Counted from the first letter of the stretch, positions 32,806 through 42,132 are shown. The stretch: 47,052 bases of DNA from an uncultured Lachnospiraceae bacterium (GCA_910585765.1 CAJUES010000028.1:1-47052), one strand, 5' to 3'. Notes: a model not told the origin generated them from the letters alone. Numbers and translations: made by a program.

Positions 32806-32846
32806 ATATAGTATATACATATAAACGATAGGCGGGGTAATTTGAT

Positions 32847-34355
32847 ATGGAAAATCGGAGATATGGCGGAAATACTGCAAACAAAAGAACAAAGAATGCG
32901 GCAGACAGGAAATGGCTGGCGGCTGTGTTCGTCGTGGCAGTGATCCTGACCGCATGCCAAAATACGGAAACAAAGACTGCTGCGTCTGCAACAGTGCCGG
33001 AGGAACAGCAATCCGATTCTGAGATCGGAACCGAAATGCCGCATGATAAAATGACCTATGATGATAACGCAACCGACAACCGATCACGCGATGAAAAAAT
33101 ATATGCCTATGAAGTAAGAACCCGCGTGGACAGCAGCGCTTACGCAGTGATCACAGGATTTTGCGAGGGCTATGAGGAATATTTTGATCCAGGGTGGGAG
33201 ATCGTCTTTCCAGAGACGCTTGGCGGCGCTGTTGTGACGGAATTTGCACCGGATGCCTTTCGGAATGTTCCGCTGGGGGATCACAGCAGACGGGTGCGCG
33301 TTTCTTCGGATGTTGTCTCCGTCGGTGCGCACTGCTTCGAGAACTGCGGGATCGAAGCCGTGACTTTTGACCGACAGGATCTGTCCGGATCCGATCCTGC
33401 TGCCCCGCTCGCCATCCATGAGCGCGCATTTGCAGACAACCCCGAACTGTGGGGAATCTATTTCAGTGACAGAACGGTCATCCTGGAAGATGAGGTCTTT
33501 GCAGGCTGCGCGGAGACAGGCTATCTCTGCTATATGGTTTTCAGGGACATGCCCTCCGAAATGGCGGCTCCGCTCAAAGCATACGCCGCACAGACCAGCT
33601 GGGATGCGGTGGAGATCCCAGCCTATGACAGCAATACAGCGCTTGTGGACTATCCTGAAACTCCGCTCGTGCTAAAGCCGGAAACAGGCAGTTTTTTTCA
33701 TGGGGAAAATATGTATGACGCCGAGCGCTGGTTTGAGCGCAGCGATGATGCACCGGACTACGGCTTTCCGGAATGGCATGTACCCTGCGGTGAATTCTGT
33801 GCGATGCAGTCATGGAAATACGAGATCGAAGCCTCCTCGACGCTCCCCTCCGCGGATGGGCGATATGCCGCTGCGCATCTAAACTACTGGTCAGGCAGGG
33901 AACACGCGTGGGCGGAAGGCGCTCCCGGCAACGGGATCGGCGAGCGCATACGCATCACAACAAACTGTGGATACAATGATACGCAGACGCTCGGCACCAA
34001 AGGGACTGCCCTCTTTCTCGACGGCGATATCGAACCGGACATCTATGACGGGTACATGCGCTACACCCAGATCTGCATCGTCAACGGATATGCCAAAAAT
34101 CAACAGACATGGGAGAAAAACGGTCGTGTAAAACGGATGCTGCTGTGTGTGGAAGACCGCCCCTTTGCCTATCTGGAGCTGGAGGACACCATCAATCCCC
34201 AATACTTCACACTTCCGTTTGGCGCCATCAAATCGCCAGACAGCGTAGATATCCATTTTGAATTTACGATCGAGGACGTCTATGAGGGAACAACGTACGA
34301 GGACACCTGCCTCTCCGGGCTTGTGATCGATTTTATGGGACGGCGCGGGCATTGA
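32847..34355 (+). CDS. Surface lipoprotein with leucine-rich-like repeats and NADase-type glycan-binding domain
   Basis: 502 residues. After a basic, Asn-rich start, a helix WLAAVFVVAVILTAC ends in a lipobox (Cys about residue 37) and a Glu/Thr-rich linker. Residues about 90-235 contain spaced segments such as AFRNVPLG, SVGAHCFENCGIEAVTF and LEDEVFAGC, typical of BspA-like leucine-rich repeats. The C-terminal part (about 320-500) has SSTLPSADGRYAAAHLNYW and HAWAEGAPGNGIGERIRI, matching the NADase-type glycan-binding (discoidin-like) domain common in Lachnospiraceae surface proteins. It probably binds glycans at the cell surface. It is divergent from the maturase operon; a link is not shown. 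The ribosome binding site is weak (GGCGGGG). Confidence 0.82.
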   Translation: MENRRYGGNTANKRTKNAADRKWLAAVFVVAVILTACQNTETKTAASATVPEEQQSDSEIGTEMPHDKMTYDDNATDNRSRDEKIYAYEVRTRVDSSAYAVITGFCEGYEEYFDPGWEIVFPETLGGAVVTEFAPDAFRNVPLGDHSRRVRVSSDVVSVGAHCFENCGIEAVTFDRQDLSGSDPAAPLAIHERAFADNPELWGIYFSDRTVILEDEVFAGCAETGYLCYMVFRDMPSEMAAPLKAYAAQTSWDAVEIPAYDSNTALVDYPETPLVLKPETGSFFHGENMYDAERWFERSDDAPDYGFPEWHVPCGEFCAMQSWKYEIEASSTLPSADGRYAAAHLNYWSGREHAWAEGAPGNGIGERIRITTNCGYNDTQTLGTKGTALFLDGDIEPDIYDGYMRYTQICIVNGYAKNQQTWEKNGRVKRMLLCVEDRPFAYLELEDTINPQYFTLPFGAIKSPDSVDIHFEFTIEDVYEGTTYEDTCLSGLVIDFMGRRGH

Positions 34356-34484
34356 ACAGTGATGACACCCTATTAAATCCAGCGCAGCATCAAATATTGC
34401 TTGCACAGCGATCCTACATTCTATATACTAGAGCGTGTACCCAAAAGGAAAGCATTTGACAACGAACTAAAAGGATTGAGCACA

Positions 34485-36038
34485 ATGAGTATTTTAAATG
34501 TAGAAAACCTCTCCCACGGTTTCGGCGACAGGACGATCTTTGCAAATGTGTCCTTCCGCCTTTTAAAAGGAGAGCATATCGGACTGGTGGGCGCCAACGG
34601 TGAGGGCAAGTCCACCTTTATGAACATCATCACCGGAAAACTGATGCCGGATGAGGGCAGGATCGAGTGGGCAAAAAATGTGCGCGTGGGCTATCTCGAC
34701 CAGCACACAGCCCTCGCAAAGGGAATGTCTGTGAGGGACGTGCTCGCCGCCGCCTTTGACTTTCTATTCGAGATGGAACGCCGCATGAACGAGATCTGTG
34801 ACAAGATGGGAGAGGCTTCCGAGACGGAGCTTGAGACTTACATGGAAGAGCTCGGCACGATACAGGAGCTTCTCGACCAGCACGATTTTTATATGATCGA
34901 TGCCAGGATCGAGGAAGTCGCAAGGGCGCTCGGCATCCTCGAAGTCGGGCTTGACACCGATGTCACCGACCTAAGCGGCGGACAGCGCACGAAGATCCTG
35001 CTCGGTAAGCTCCTGCTCGAAAAGCCGGATATCCTGCTGCTCGACGAGCCGACCAACTATCTCGATACCAGCCACATCGAATGGCTCAAGCGCTATCTCC
35101 AGGAGTATGAGAACGCGTTTATCCTGATCTCGCATGACATCCCGTTCCTGAACAGCGTCATCAATATCATCTACCACATGGACAATGCGCAGCTGACGCG
35201 CTATGTCGGCGACTATGACCAGTTCCAGGAAGTCTATGCCATGAAAAAGGCGCAGCTCGAGGCAGCCTACAACAAACAGCAGAGAGAGATCGCGGATCTA
35301 AAGGATTTCGTCGCCAGAAACAAGGCGCGCGTTGCAACGCGAAACATGGCGATGTCGCGCCAGAAGAAACTCGACAAGATGGACGTGATCGAGCTTGCGG
35401 CAGAGAAACCCAGGCCCGAATTCCGTTTTAAGGAAGCGCGGGCGAGCGGACGCTATATCTTTACAACAAAAAGCCTCGTCATCGGCTACGACGAGGCGCT
35501 GTCAAAACCGCTCGACATCGCGATGGAGCGCGGGCAGAAGATCGTCCTCACCGGCGCAAACGGCATCGGCAAGACGACGCTGCTAAAAAGCATCTTAGGA
35601 CTGATCCGCCCTTTAAACGGCGGCGTGGAGCTGGGTGATTACCTGGAGATCGGATATTTTGAGCAGGAGATGGATCAGTCCGTCGCCACGACCTGCATCG
35701 AGGAACTCTGGAACGAATTTCCCTCGATGACACAGTACGAGGTGCGCTCCGCCCTCGCCAAATGCGGTCTGACCACCAAGCACATCGAGAGCAAGGTGAA
35801 GGTTCTGAGCGGCGGCGAGCAGGCAAAAGTCCGGCTGTGCAAGCTCATCAACAGGCAGACCAATATCCTGCTGCTCGACGAGCCTACGAACCACCTCGAT
35901 ACCGACGCAAAATCAGAACTGAAGCGCGCCCTGACGGATTACGGCGGCAGCATCCTGATGGTCTGCCACGAGCCCGAGTTTTACGACGGGCTCGCGACAG
36001 ATGTGTGGGACTGCTCACAGTGGAGCACGCGGATATAG
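34485..36038 (+). CDS. ABC-F family ATPase (translation factor type)
   Basis: 517 residues with two ATPase cores and no membrane part. Core 1: Walker A GANGEGKST, signature LSGGQRTKILLGKLL, Walker B ILLLDEPTNYLD. Core 2: GANGIGKTT, LSGGEQAKVRLCKLI, ILLLDEPTNHLD. The charged linker between them (about residues 235-320, with KDFVARNKARVATRNMAMS) matches the P-site tRNA interaction motif region. ABC-F proteins act on the ribosome to resolve stalls or protect from antibiotics; the length and DEPTNYLD/DEPTNHLD pair suit the YbiT-like housekeeping type more than the resistance type. The ATG at 34485 has AAAGGA 9 nt upstream; the frame upstream to 34401 is non-coding in style. A terminator follows at once. 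Confidence 0.93.
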   Translation: MSILNVENLSHGFGDRTIFANVSFRLLKGEHIGLVGANGEGKSTFMNIITGKLMPDEGRIEWAKNVRVGYLDQHTALAKGMSVRDVLAAAFDFLFEMERRMNEICDKMGEASETELETYMEELGTIQELLDQHDFYMIDARIEEVARALGILEVGLDTDVTDLSGGQRTKILLGKLLLEKPDILLLDEPTNYLDTSHIEWLKRYLQEYENAFILISHDIPFLNSVINIIYHMDNAQLTRYVGDYDQFQEVYAMKKAQLEAAYNKQQREIADLKDFVARNKARVATRNMAMSRQKKLDKMDVIELAAEKPRPEFRFKEARASGRYIFTTKSLVIGYDEALSKPLDIAMERGQKIVLTGANGIGKTTLLKSILGLIRPLNGGVELGDYLEIGYFEQEMDQSVATTCIEELWNEFPSMTQYEVRSALAKCGLTTKHIESKVKVLSGGEQAKVRLCKLINRQTNILLLDEPTNHLDTDAKSELKRALTDYGGSILMVCHEPEFYDGLATDVWDCSQWSTRI

Positions 36039-36059
36039 AAAGTATTCATGCACAATAAT

Positions 36060-36093
36060 GCCAGATGAGAAAGGAAACACTTTCTCATCTGGC
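36060..36093. terminator. Terminator hairpin after the ABC-F gene
   Basis: GCCAGATGAGAAAG, 6-nt loop, CTTTCTCATCTGGC, followed by TTCTTTCT. It lies 22 bp after the ABC-F stop and 15 bp from the stop of the convergent HEPN gene, so it may serve both. Confidence 0.85.
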
Positions 36094-36107
36094 TTCTTTC
36101 TGCCATA

Positions 36108-36557
36108 TCACAACTCCAATTTCTTATTGACATCTGCTAATTTTGCCTTGTACCTCGGTCTGATCTGTATAAGCCATTGTTCCGTTTCCTTTAACGCTGA
36201 CATAATCGAATCGATCCGCACAGAATAACTTAACTGATATCTGCTCTCAGCCTCCCATTTAGAATATATGTCCGCATGTTCTTCAATCTTTTTAGGAACA
36301 TAAATTCCGTAAGGCTTACAGTACTTGTTGATCATTCTGTCTAAGTCATGTGAATAGATCTGTCTGACATTGTGATTGCTATTTTGATATTGTTTACAGT
36401 TATAAATACTAAACTTCAACAGATACTCGACTGCCTGCTGTGTATTGTATGCTGCTTTATTTTTCATATCCTTTATATTGGTCTTCTCGTAATTTTTCAA
36501 CGCCTGCTTCGCGATTATGATACTGCTGAGTGCCTTCGTCAAATACTCCTCATACAT
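36108..36557 (-). CDS. HEPN-domain protein, candidate toxin of a HEPN-MNT pair
   Basis: 149 residues, all helical. Features of HEPN proteins are AAYNTQQAVEYLLKFSIYNC near residue 40, the basic-histidine motif RQIYSH (R-x4-H) near residues 67-72, and YSKWEAESRYQLSY near 100. R-x4-6-H is the RNase motif of HEPN toxins. It follows and overlaps the nucleotidyltransferase gene by 8 bp, the normal order for a type VII HEPN-MNT toxin-antitoxin system. The tyrosine found two residues after the His in HepT proteins (HxY) is absent here (HDL), so if the partner AMPylates it, another site is used. Codon use is clearly more AT-rich than neighbours, suggesting transfer. Confidence 0.8.
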   Translation of the reverse strand: MYEEYLTKALSSIIIAKQALKNYEKTNIKDMKNKAAYNTQQAVEYLLKFSIYNCKQYQNSNHNVRQIYSHDLDRMINKYCKPYGIYVPKKIEEHADIYSKWEAESRYQLSYSVRIDSIMSALKETEQWLIQIRPRYKAKLADVNKKLEL

Positions 36558-36945
36558 ACGAAATTCCCTCTCTTTGATACAGCAGCTTCCCTTTCGAGAT
36601 GATATCCAGACAAACCGGTTCCTTGCTGTTACGTATGGCTTTTAAAGAATTGAACTGCAGTCTGTCATATTCTTGATCTGTGTCGATCGCGTACAGCCTT
36701 TCTTTAAATTCGCGATAACTGCTTCTATTACATAATTTGGACGCACTGACATTACTGATGATCGCAAGATCTATATCTGATTCATCTGTACATCTTTCTT
36801 CCACTGATGAACCAAATAGATATATGTAATCTATCTTGTCACATATTTTCGCTATCTTGATAATTTTTTTGATTGTATCAGCCTTAATTTCAGCAACTTC
36901 AATCTGCTCACCAAGACTGTTTGTAATTTTAACCAGTTTGCACAT
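36550..36945 (-). CDS. MNT-type nucleotidyltransferase, candidate antitoxin
   Basis: 131 residues of the minimal nucleotidyltransferase fold. The catalytic motif is complete: FGSSVEERCTDESDIDLAI, with G-S, ten residues, then D-x-D, near residues 45-62. A third acidic residue near VCLDIISKGKLLY fits the family. In HEPN-MNT pairs this enzyme adds AMP to the HEPN toxin and silences it. The ATG at 36945 is preceded by GGAGGGG. It overlaps the HEPN gene by 8 bp, so the two are translated together. The pair is AT-rich and lies alone between an ABC-F gene and an acetyltransferase. Confidence 0.88.
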   Translation of the reverse strand: MCKLVKITNSLGEQIEVAEIKADTIKKIIKIAKICDKIDYIYLFGSSVEERCTDESDIDLAIISNVSASKLCNRSSYREFKERLYAIDTDQEYDRLQFNSLKAIRNSKEPVCLDIISKGKLLYQREGISYV

Positions 36946-36988
36946 ACCATCCCCTCCTGCTGTTCATTTTCTGCCACACTGAAGAGTT

Positions 36989-37498
36989 TCATTTTACATT
37001 GATCAGATACCTCTGCAGCTTCAGCTCTTTTCCAGATTCAGTCGTAAATTCATCAAGTCCTTCTTTGCGACAGGAAAATTTCGCAACAAGTCCTATACTG
37101 GGCTTGTTGCGGATATCCGCCTCGTAAACGTACCATTCTTTCTGACAGGTCTGATTCAAATATTGCAGAACAGAACGCAGCGCTTCATACGCATACCCTT
37201 TTCCCTGAAAATCTTTTTTCAGCCAGATTCCCAGCTCAGGATACTCTTCTGCAAGTCCGTGCACTTCCAGGCCGCCGGCAAATTCGCCATTCGGATCAAG
37301 TATGGCAAGAAAAAGCATTTCCCCGCGGTCCATCTCATCAATAAACTCCTGCAGAAGCGTCTCAGCTGCCTCCACGCTGTCAAACGAATCCGGATACTGG
37401 TACTTTGTGATTTCCTTATCAAATCCGTTATAATAGTCATTCAAATATTTTAATTCAAATGGAACAATTGTGAGTCTCTCTGTCCGTATCTCTTTCAT
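36989..37498 (-). CDS. GNAT-family N-acetyltransferase (RimJ/RimL-like)
   Basis: 169 residues. It begins IRTERLTIVPFELKYL, the usual start of RimJ/RimL-like acetyltransferases. The acetyl-CoA pyrophosphate loop is LGIWLKKDFQGKGYAYEALR (Q-x-x-G-x-G/A) near residue 95, followed by YVYEADIRNKPSIGLVAKF, where the N and S of NxxS position the cofactor. The ATG at 37498 has GGAGG 5-6 nt upstream. It transfers an acetyl group from acetyl-CoA to an amine, target unknown. It lies between the HEPN-MNT pair and the MraY-type gene on the same strand with gaps of over 30 bp. Confidence 0.9.
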   Translation of the reverse strand: MKEIRTERLTIVPFELKYLNDYYNGFDKEITKYQYPDSFDSVEAAETLLQEFIDEMDRGEMLFLAILDPNGEFAGGLEVHGLAEEYPELGIWLKKDFQGKGYAYEALRSVLQYLNQTCQKEWYVYEADIRNKPSIGLVAKFSCRKEGLDEFTTESGKELKLQRYLINVK

Positions 37499-37530
37499 TT
37501 TTCCTCCGCAATAAACTTTTTATCTTCCTG

Positions 37531-38496
37531 TCAGCGCGCCGTCAGCCAGATCACTGCCGCCGATATCATGATCTGTATGATCGCGAACTTGAACACCGTC
37601 TGCGCGTTGGACCAGCCCATATTTTTGCGCACATGGTCATGGAGCGGCGTGCGCACTTTCGTGAGGATCCTGATATGCAGAAAACGCAGCAGCGATACCT
37701 TGAAAAGCCCGATACCGCCGTCCACCATCAGAACGAACGCCACGAGCAGGTACAGGAACGGACACCCCGCCTTCATGATGGAGATGGCGATGAACAGCCC
37801 CATCGCACGCGAACCGGCATCGCCCATCAGCAGCAGGCTCGGTGTGGCGTTGAACCACAGATAGCCGAGGATGCACGCGATGAACAACAATATCGTGTAT
37901 GAAAATCCCTGATCCGTCCCCATCCGGTTCATGATCATATAGATCGTAAACAGCGTGATGCTCGTGAGCGTCCCCGACAGCCCGTCGACGCCGTCCGCGC
38001 AGTTTGTCACATTGATGGAGCCCCACACGAGGATCACCGCAAGCGCACCGTACACCAGCGGGTGGAGCGTCAGCACCTGTCCTGTCAGCGCGATCGTCAC
38101 ATCGCTCCCGTTGAAGTTCACGATCGTCACTGCCGTCATGACTGCGATCACGAGATCGAGAAGACCTTTGCGCAGTTCTCCCCAGGACACCTTCGCGCAG
38201 TCGTCGAGATAGCCTGTCATCATGGCGGCAACCGTCAGGATCAGATAGATCGTGATCTCCCTGTCCATACTTCCGAAGATGAGCACCGACAGCACGAACA
38301 CAAGGATAAAGACAAAGCCCGCACCGCGCGGCTTTCCTGCCGAAAGCCCGCCGTCATGCGCAAACTCCCGCCCGTGGTCCCGCGGGAGTTTGTTCATTCC
38401 GACCGCCAGCAAAAGGCTCGTCATGAGATATGCAAAAGCCACACCCAAAAAGCCTAAAAATGCGTACTGTGATACGTCCAGAAAGTTATTTATCAT
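37531..38496 (-). CDS. mraY: MraY-type phospho-N-acetylmuramoyl-pentapeptide transferase paralogue
   Basis: 321 residues with about ten membrane helices. Hallmarks of the MraY/WecA/TagO superfamily are present: MTGYLDDCAKV (D-D for Mg), INVTNCADGVDGLSG (N-x6-DG-x-DG), LLMGDAGSRAMG, and the MraY-type C-terminal TPLHDHVRKNMGWSNAQTVF with the basic/His loop. The enzyme links a phospho-sugar to undecaprenyl phosphate. The last motif favours MraY over WecA, which would make lipid I. It is not inside a cell-wall (dcw) cluster; neighbours are an acetyltransferase and an ABC exporter, so it may be a second copy or serve another envelope polymer. ATG at 38496 has AAGGAG upstream. Confidence 0.87.
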   Translation of the reverse strand: MINNFLDVSQYAFLGFLGVAFAYLMTSLLLAVGMNKLPRDHGREFAHDGGLSAGKPRGAGFVFILVFVLSVLIFGSMDREITIYLILTVAAMMTGYLDDCAKVSWGELRKGLLDLVIAVMTAVTIVNFNGSDVTIALTGQVLTLHPLVYGALAVILVWGSINVTNCADGVDGLSGTLTSITLFTIYMIMNRMGTDQGFSYTILLFIACILGYLWFNATPSLLLMGDAGSRAMGLFIAISIMKAGCPFLYLLVAFVLMVDGGIGLFKVSLLRFLHIRILTKVRTPLHDHVRKNMGWSNAQTVFKFAIIQIMISAAVIWLTAR

Positions 38497-38580
38497 ATTC
38501 TCATATCTCCTTTTCCGCGCTCATGACAGCTCCCAAGATGATCCGTCAGACAGCACAGCGCTATTTTTTACAGCTCCATG

Positions 38581-40356
38581 CTACCCTGCCATCTCGAACT
38601 GACTGTTATATAATTTTGCATAGAATCCGTTTTCCTTCTTTAAGAGTGTCTCGTGATCGCCCTGCTCGACGATGTTTCCGTCCTTCATCACGAGGATGAT
38701 GTCCGCCTCGCGGATCGTCGAGAGCCTGTGCGCCACGATAAAGCTTGTTCTTCCCTTCATCATCGTGTTAAACGCCTGCGAGATCCTGATCTCCGTGCGC
38801 GTGTCGATCGAGGATGTCGCCTCGTCAAGGATCAGCATCGGCGGCAGGCAGAGCATCACGCGCGTGATGCACAGCAGCTGCTTCTGCCCCTGCGACAGGC
38901 TGCCGCCGTCCTCCGTGATCACCGTGTCATATCCCATCGGCAGACGTTTGATAAAGCTGTGCGCGTGCGCCGCCTTCGCAGCCGCGACGACTTCCTCGTC
39001 CGTCGCATCCGGCTTGCCCATCACGATGTTATCACGGATCGTACCCGCGTGAAGCCACGTCTCCTGCAGCACCATGCCGAAGCTGCCGCGCAGGCTCCTG
39101 CGCGTCATGTCCCTCACGTCCACGCCGTCGATCCGTATACTCCCGCTATTAACATCATAGAACCGCATCAGCAAATTTATGACAGTTGTTTTTCCGCATC
39201 CGGTCGGTCCTACGATCGCGACGCGCTGACCGGACTTCACCTCGAGATTGAAATCCTGTATCAGCTTCTGCTCGGGATTGTAGGAGAAGTTTACATTCTG
39301 CATCGTGACGTTTCCCTCGGGCTGTGTCAGGACTGCCGCGCCCTGCGCATCCGGGACCTGCGGCTCCTCCTCGATAAACTCAAACACCCTGCCGGCACAC
39401 GCAAGCGCTGTCTGGAGCTCCGTCACCACGCCGGAAATCTCATTAAAAGGCTTCGTGTACTGGTTCGCGTAGCTCAGAAAGCTGGTGAGCTGGCCGACAC
39501 TGATGCGCCCCCTAATGGCTAGAAAGGCGCCGAGGATCCCAACGCCCGCGTAGACCAGGCTGTTGACAAATCGCGTGCAGGGATTGGTCAGCGAGGAGAA
39601 GAAGATCGCCTTCACGCTCGCCTTTTCAAGCCTTCCATTGATCTCCTCGAACTGCTCCATCACCTGCGGCTCATGGTTAAACGCCTTGACAACCTTCTCA
39701 TTTCCGATCATCTCGTCGATCAAAGCCGTCTGCTCACCGCGCGTCTCCGACTGCAGCTTTGACATGTTGAACGTCCTCTTCGCGATAAATCCTGCGATGA
39801 AAAATGACAGGGGTGTCAGTATCACGACGACAACCGTGGTGGACACGTTGATGGAAAACATAAAGATCAGCGTGCCGATGATCGTGACGATCCCTGTAAA
39901 AAGCTGTGTGAACCCGAGCAGCAGACCGTCCGAAAACTGATCCACATCCGCTATGATGCGGCTCACGATGTCACCGTGGGAGTGCCCGTCGATATATTTG
40001 AGCGGGAGGATCTGCAGCTTTTTGAACGCCTCGTCGCGCACGTCGCGCACCACCTGGTATGCGATCTTGTTGTTGCAGGTATTCATAAGCCACTGCACCG
40101 CCGCCGTGATGACAATGATGACTGCCATCTCCTTTAGTATTGCCCAGATTCCGTCAAAATCTACCGCACCGGGACCAAGAATGCAGTCCACCGCCTGTCC
40201 TGTCAGAATCGGTATATATAAGGTAAGCACTACCGAAACCGCCGCGAGCACAATGGAAAAGAGCAGAAAAAATTTGTATTTTCCGATGTGATCGAGCACT
40301 TTCTTCATAATATCTTTGTTTGATCTGTGATCTGTTACTTTCTTTTTATCTTTCAT
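38581..40356 (-). CDS. Heterodimeric ABC exporter, catalytic half
   Basis: 591 residues: six-helix exporter domain (about 1-325) and an ATPase with Walker A GPTGCGKTT, signature LSQGQKQLL, and Walker B MLILDEATSSID with the catalytic Glu in place. The start is the ATG at 40356, because GGAGG lies 8 nt upstream; the frame beyond it (to 40377) reads through that site. It follows its partner by 42 bp on the same strand. Pairs like this (BmrCD, LmrCD, TM287/288) export drugs or lipids. Its neighbour has the degenerate site, so only this half carries a complete Walker B. Confidence 0.92.
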   Translation of the reverse strand: MKDKKKVTDHRSNKDIMKKVLDHIGKYKFFLLFSIVLAAVSVVLTLYIPILTGQAVDCILGPGAVDFDGIWAILKEMAVIIVITAAVQWLMNTCNNKIAYQVVRDVRDEAFKKLQILPLKYIDGHSHGDIVSRIIADVDQFSDGLLLGFTQLFTGIVTIIGTLIFMFSINVSTTVVVVILTPLSFFIAGFIAKRTFNMSKLQSETRGEQTALIDEMIGNEKVVKAFNHEPQVMEQFEEINGRLEKASVKAIFFSSLTNPCTRFVNSLVYAGVGILGAFLAIRGRISVGQLTSFLSYANQYTKPFNEISGVVTELQTALACAGRVFEFIEEEPQVPDAQGAAVLTQPEGNVTMQNVNFSYNPEQKLIQDFNLEVKSGQRVAIVGPTGCGKTTVINLLMRFYDVNSGSIRIDGVDVRDMTRRSLRGSFGMVLQETWLHAGTIRDNIVMGKPDATDEEVVAAAKAAHAHSFIKRLPMGYDTVITEDGGSLSQGQKQLLCITRVMLCLPPMLILDEATSSIDTRTEIRISQAFNTMMKGRTSFIVAHRLSTIREADIILVMKDGNIVEQGDHETLLKKENGFYAKLYNSQFEMAG

Positions 40357-40398
40357 GACTGGAGCCTCCAAAAACACTGCGCATCAACTGAAACAACA

Positions 40399-42132
40399 TC
40401 AATTTGCCGCCTTCGCCTTCTTGTCCGGGAATTGCGAGTAATAGATTTCCTGATAGATCTCATTCTCCGCGAGCAGCTCTTCATGCGTGCCGATGCCCGC
40501 CACTGCGCCGTCATCCAGCACGACGATCTTATCCGCATACTGGATCGATGACGCCCGCTGCGACACGATGATGACAGTCATGTCATTTTCCATGCCCTTG
40601 ATCGCGGCGCGCAGCTTCGCGTCCGTCGCAAAATCGAGCGCTGAGGCGCTGTCGTCGAGTATCAGGATCTGCGGCTTTCTCACGATCGCGCGAGCGATGG
40701 TAAGACGCTGTCTCTGACCGCCGGAGAGGTTCTTGCCGCCCTGCGCGATCATGAAGTCCAGCCTGCCTTCCTTCGTGTCGACAAACTCTTTTGCCTGCGA
40801 GATGCGCAGTGCGTTTTCGATGTCCGCACCGGATGCGTCCTCGTTCCCCCACAGGAGATTCTCCCGGATCGTCCCCTTGAACAGCACCGCCCTCTGGGGG
40901 ACGACACCGATCGTATCGCGGAGCGTCTCTATGTCGTAATCCCGGATATCCCTGCCGTTGATGCGCACCGTTCCTTTTGTCGCATCGTAAAAGCGCGGGA
41001 TCAGATTCACGACAGAGGTCTTGCCAGAGCCAGTGCCGCCGATGATGCCGATTGTCTCGCCTTTTTTCACTGCAAAATCAATGTCCGTCAGGGATTCATC
41101 ACCGCCTCCGCTGTAGGTGAGGCATACATGGTCAAACACGATCGCCGGATCTTCATCCGATCCGTTCTCGAGCGAGCCGTTTGCCATGCTCGATGTGACA
41201 GCAAAGATGCCCTCGACGCGCTTCGCGCAGGCGAGCGCCTTCGTGAGCTGTATGATGAGATTTGCCAGCTTGACAAGCTCCACCAGGATCTGCGACATGT
41301 AGTTCACCAGCGCGACCACCGCGCCCTGTGTGATCACACCGCTGTCCACGCGGACCGCCCCCGTCCACAGGAGCACGACAAGCGCGATATTGATGATGAT
41401 ATACGTCACCGGGTTCATCGCCGCGGAGATCTTCCCCACGAAAACCTGCGTGTTGAGCAGCAGCTCATTCTCCCGCTCAAAGCCGGCAGTCTCTGCCTCC
41501 TCATTGCAGAAAGCCCGGATCACGCGCGCGCCTGCAAGGTTCTCGCGCGTCCTGCCAAGGATCTTGTCCAATGCCGCCTGCACTTTCTTGTAGAGCGGTA
41601 TGCTCGCGATCATGATGCCGAACACGACAATGGAGAGCAGCGGGATCGCCACCACGAAGATGAACGCGGCTTTCACGTCCACGGTAAATGCCATGACCAT
41701 CGCTCCGAACACGATGAACGGCGAGCGCAGCAACAGGCGCAGCGTGAGATTGACACCGTTCTGCAGCTGGTTCACATCGCTGGTCATGCGCGTGATCAGC
41801 GTGCTGGTGCCGATCGTGTCAAGTTCCGTGTAGGACAGACCCTGAATGTGCGCAAACAGCGCCGAGCGCAGCTTCGTGGCAAACCCGACAGCCGCCTTCG
41901 CGCTGAAATACTGCGCCGTCACTGCGCTGATGAGCCCCACCGCCGCAAGGAGCACGAGTACCAGCCCCATTTTGATGATCTGGGCGGTGTCATTGTGCGC
42001 GATGCCGCGGTCGATGATGGACGCCATGACAAGCGGCACCATCAGCTCGAAGGAAGCCTCGAGCATCTTGAACAGCGGTGCCAGAATGCTTTCTTTCCTG
42101 TAGTCTTTTATGTACTTTAACAAGCTTTTCAT
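40399..42132 (-). CDS. Heterodimeric ABC exporter, degenerate-site half
   Basis: 577 residues with the same plan as its partner. Walker A is GGTGSGKTS and the signature LSGGQRQRL, but the Walker B is ILILDDSASALD: the catalytic Glu is replaced by Asp, the mark of the non-catalytic site in heterodimeric exporters. The ATG at 42132 has AAAGGGGA 7-8 nt upstream; a GTG at 42150 would place that site inside the gene. It is the first gene of the pair. The divergent MocR regulator begins 415 bp away and may control it. Two hairpins lie just upstream (42201-42280). Confidence 0.92.
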   Translation of the reverse strand: MKSLLKYIKDYRKESILAPLFKMLEASFELMVPLVMASIIDRGIAHNDTAQIIKMGLVLVLLAAVGLISAVTAQYFSAKAAVGFATKLRSALFAHIQGLSYTELDTIGTSTLITRMTSDVNQLQNGVNLTLRLLLRSPFIVFGAMVMAFTVDVKAAFIFVVAIPLLSIVVFGIMIASIPLYKKVQAALDKILGRTRENLAGARVIRAFCNEEAETAGFERENELLLNTQVFVGKISAAMNPVTYIIINIALVVLLWTGAVRVDSGVITQGAVVALVNYMSQILVELVKLANLIIQLTKALACAKRVEGIFAVTSSMANGSLENGSDEDPAIVFDHVCLTYSGGGDESLTDIDFAVKKGETIGIIGGTGSGKTSVVNLIPRFYDATKGTVRINGRDIRDYDIETLRDTIGVVPQRAVLFKGTIRENLLWGNEDASGADIENALRISQAKEFVDTKEGRLDFMIAQGGKNLSGGQRQRLTIARAIVRKPQILILDDSASALDFATDAKLRAAIKGMENDMTVIIVSQRASSIQYADKIVVLDDGAVAGIGTHEELLAENEIYQEIYYSQFPDKKAKAAN

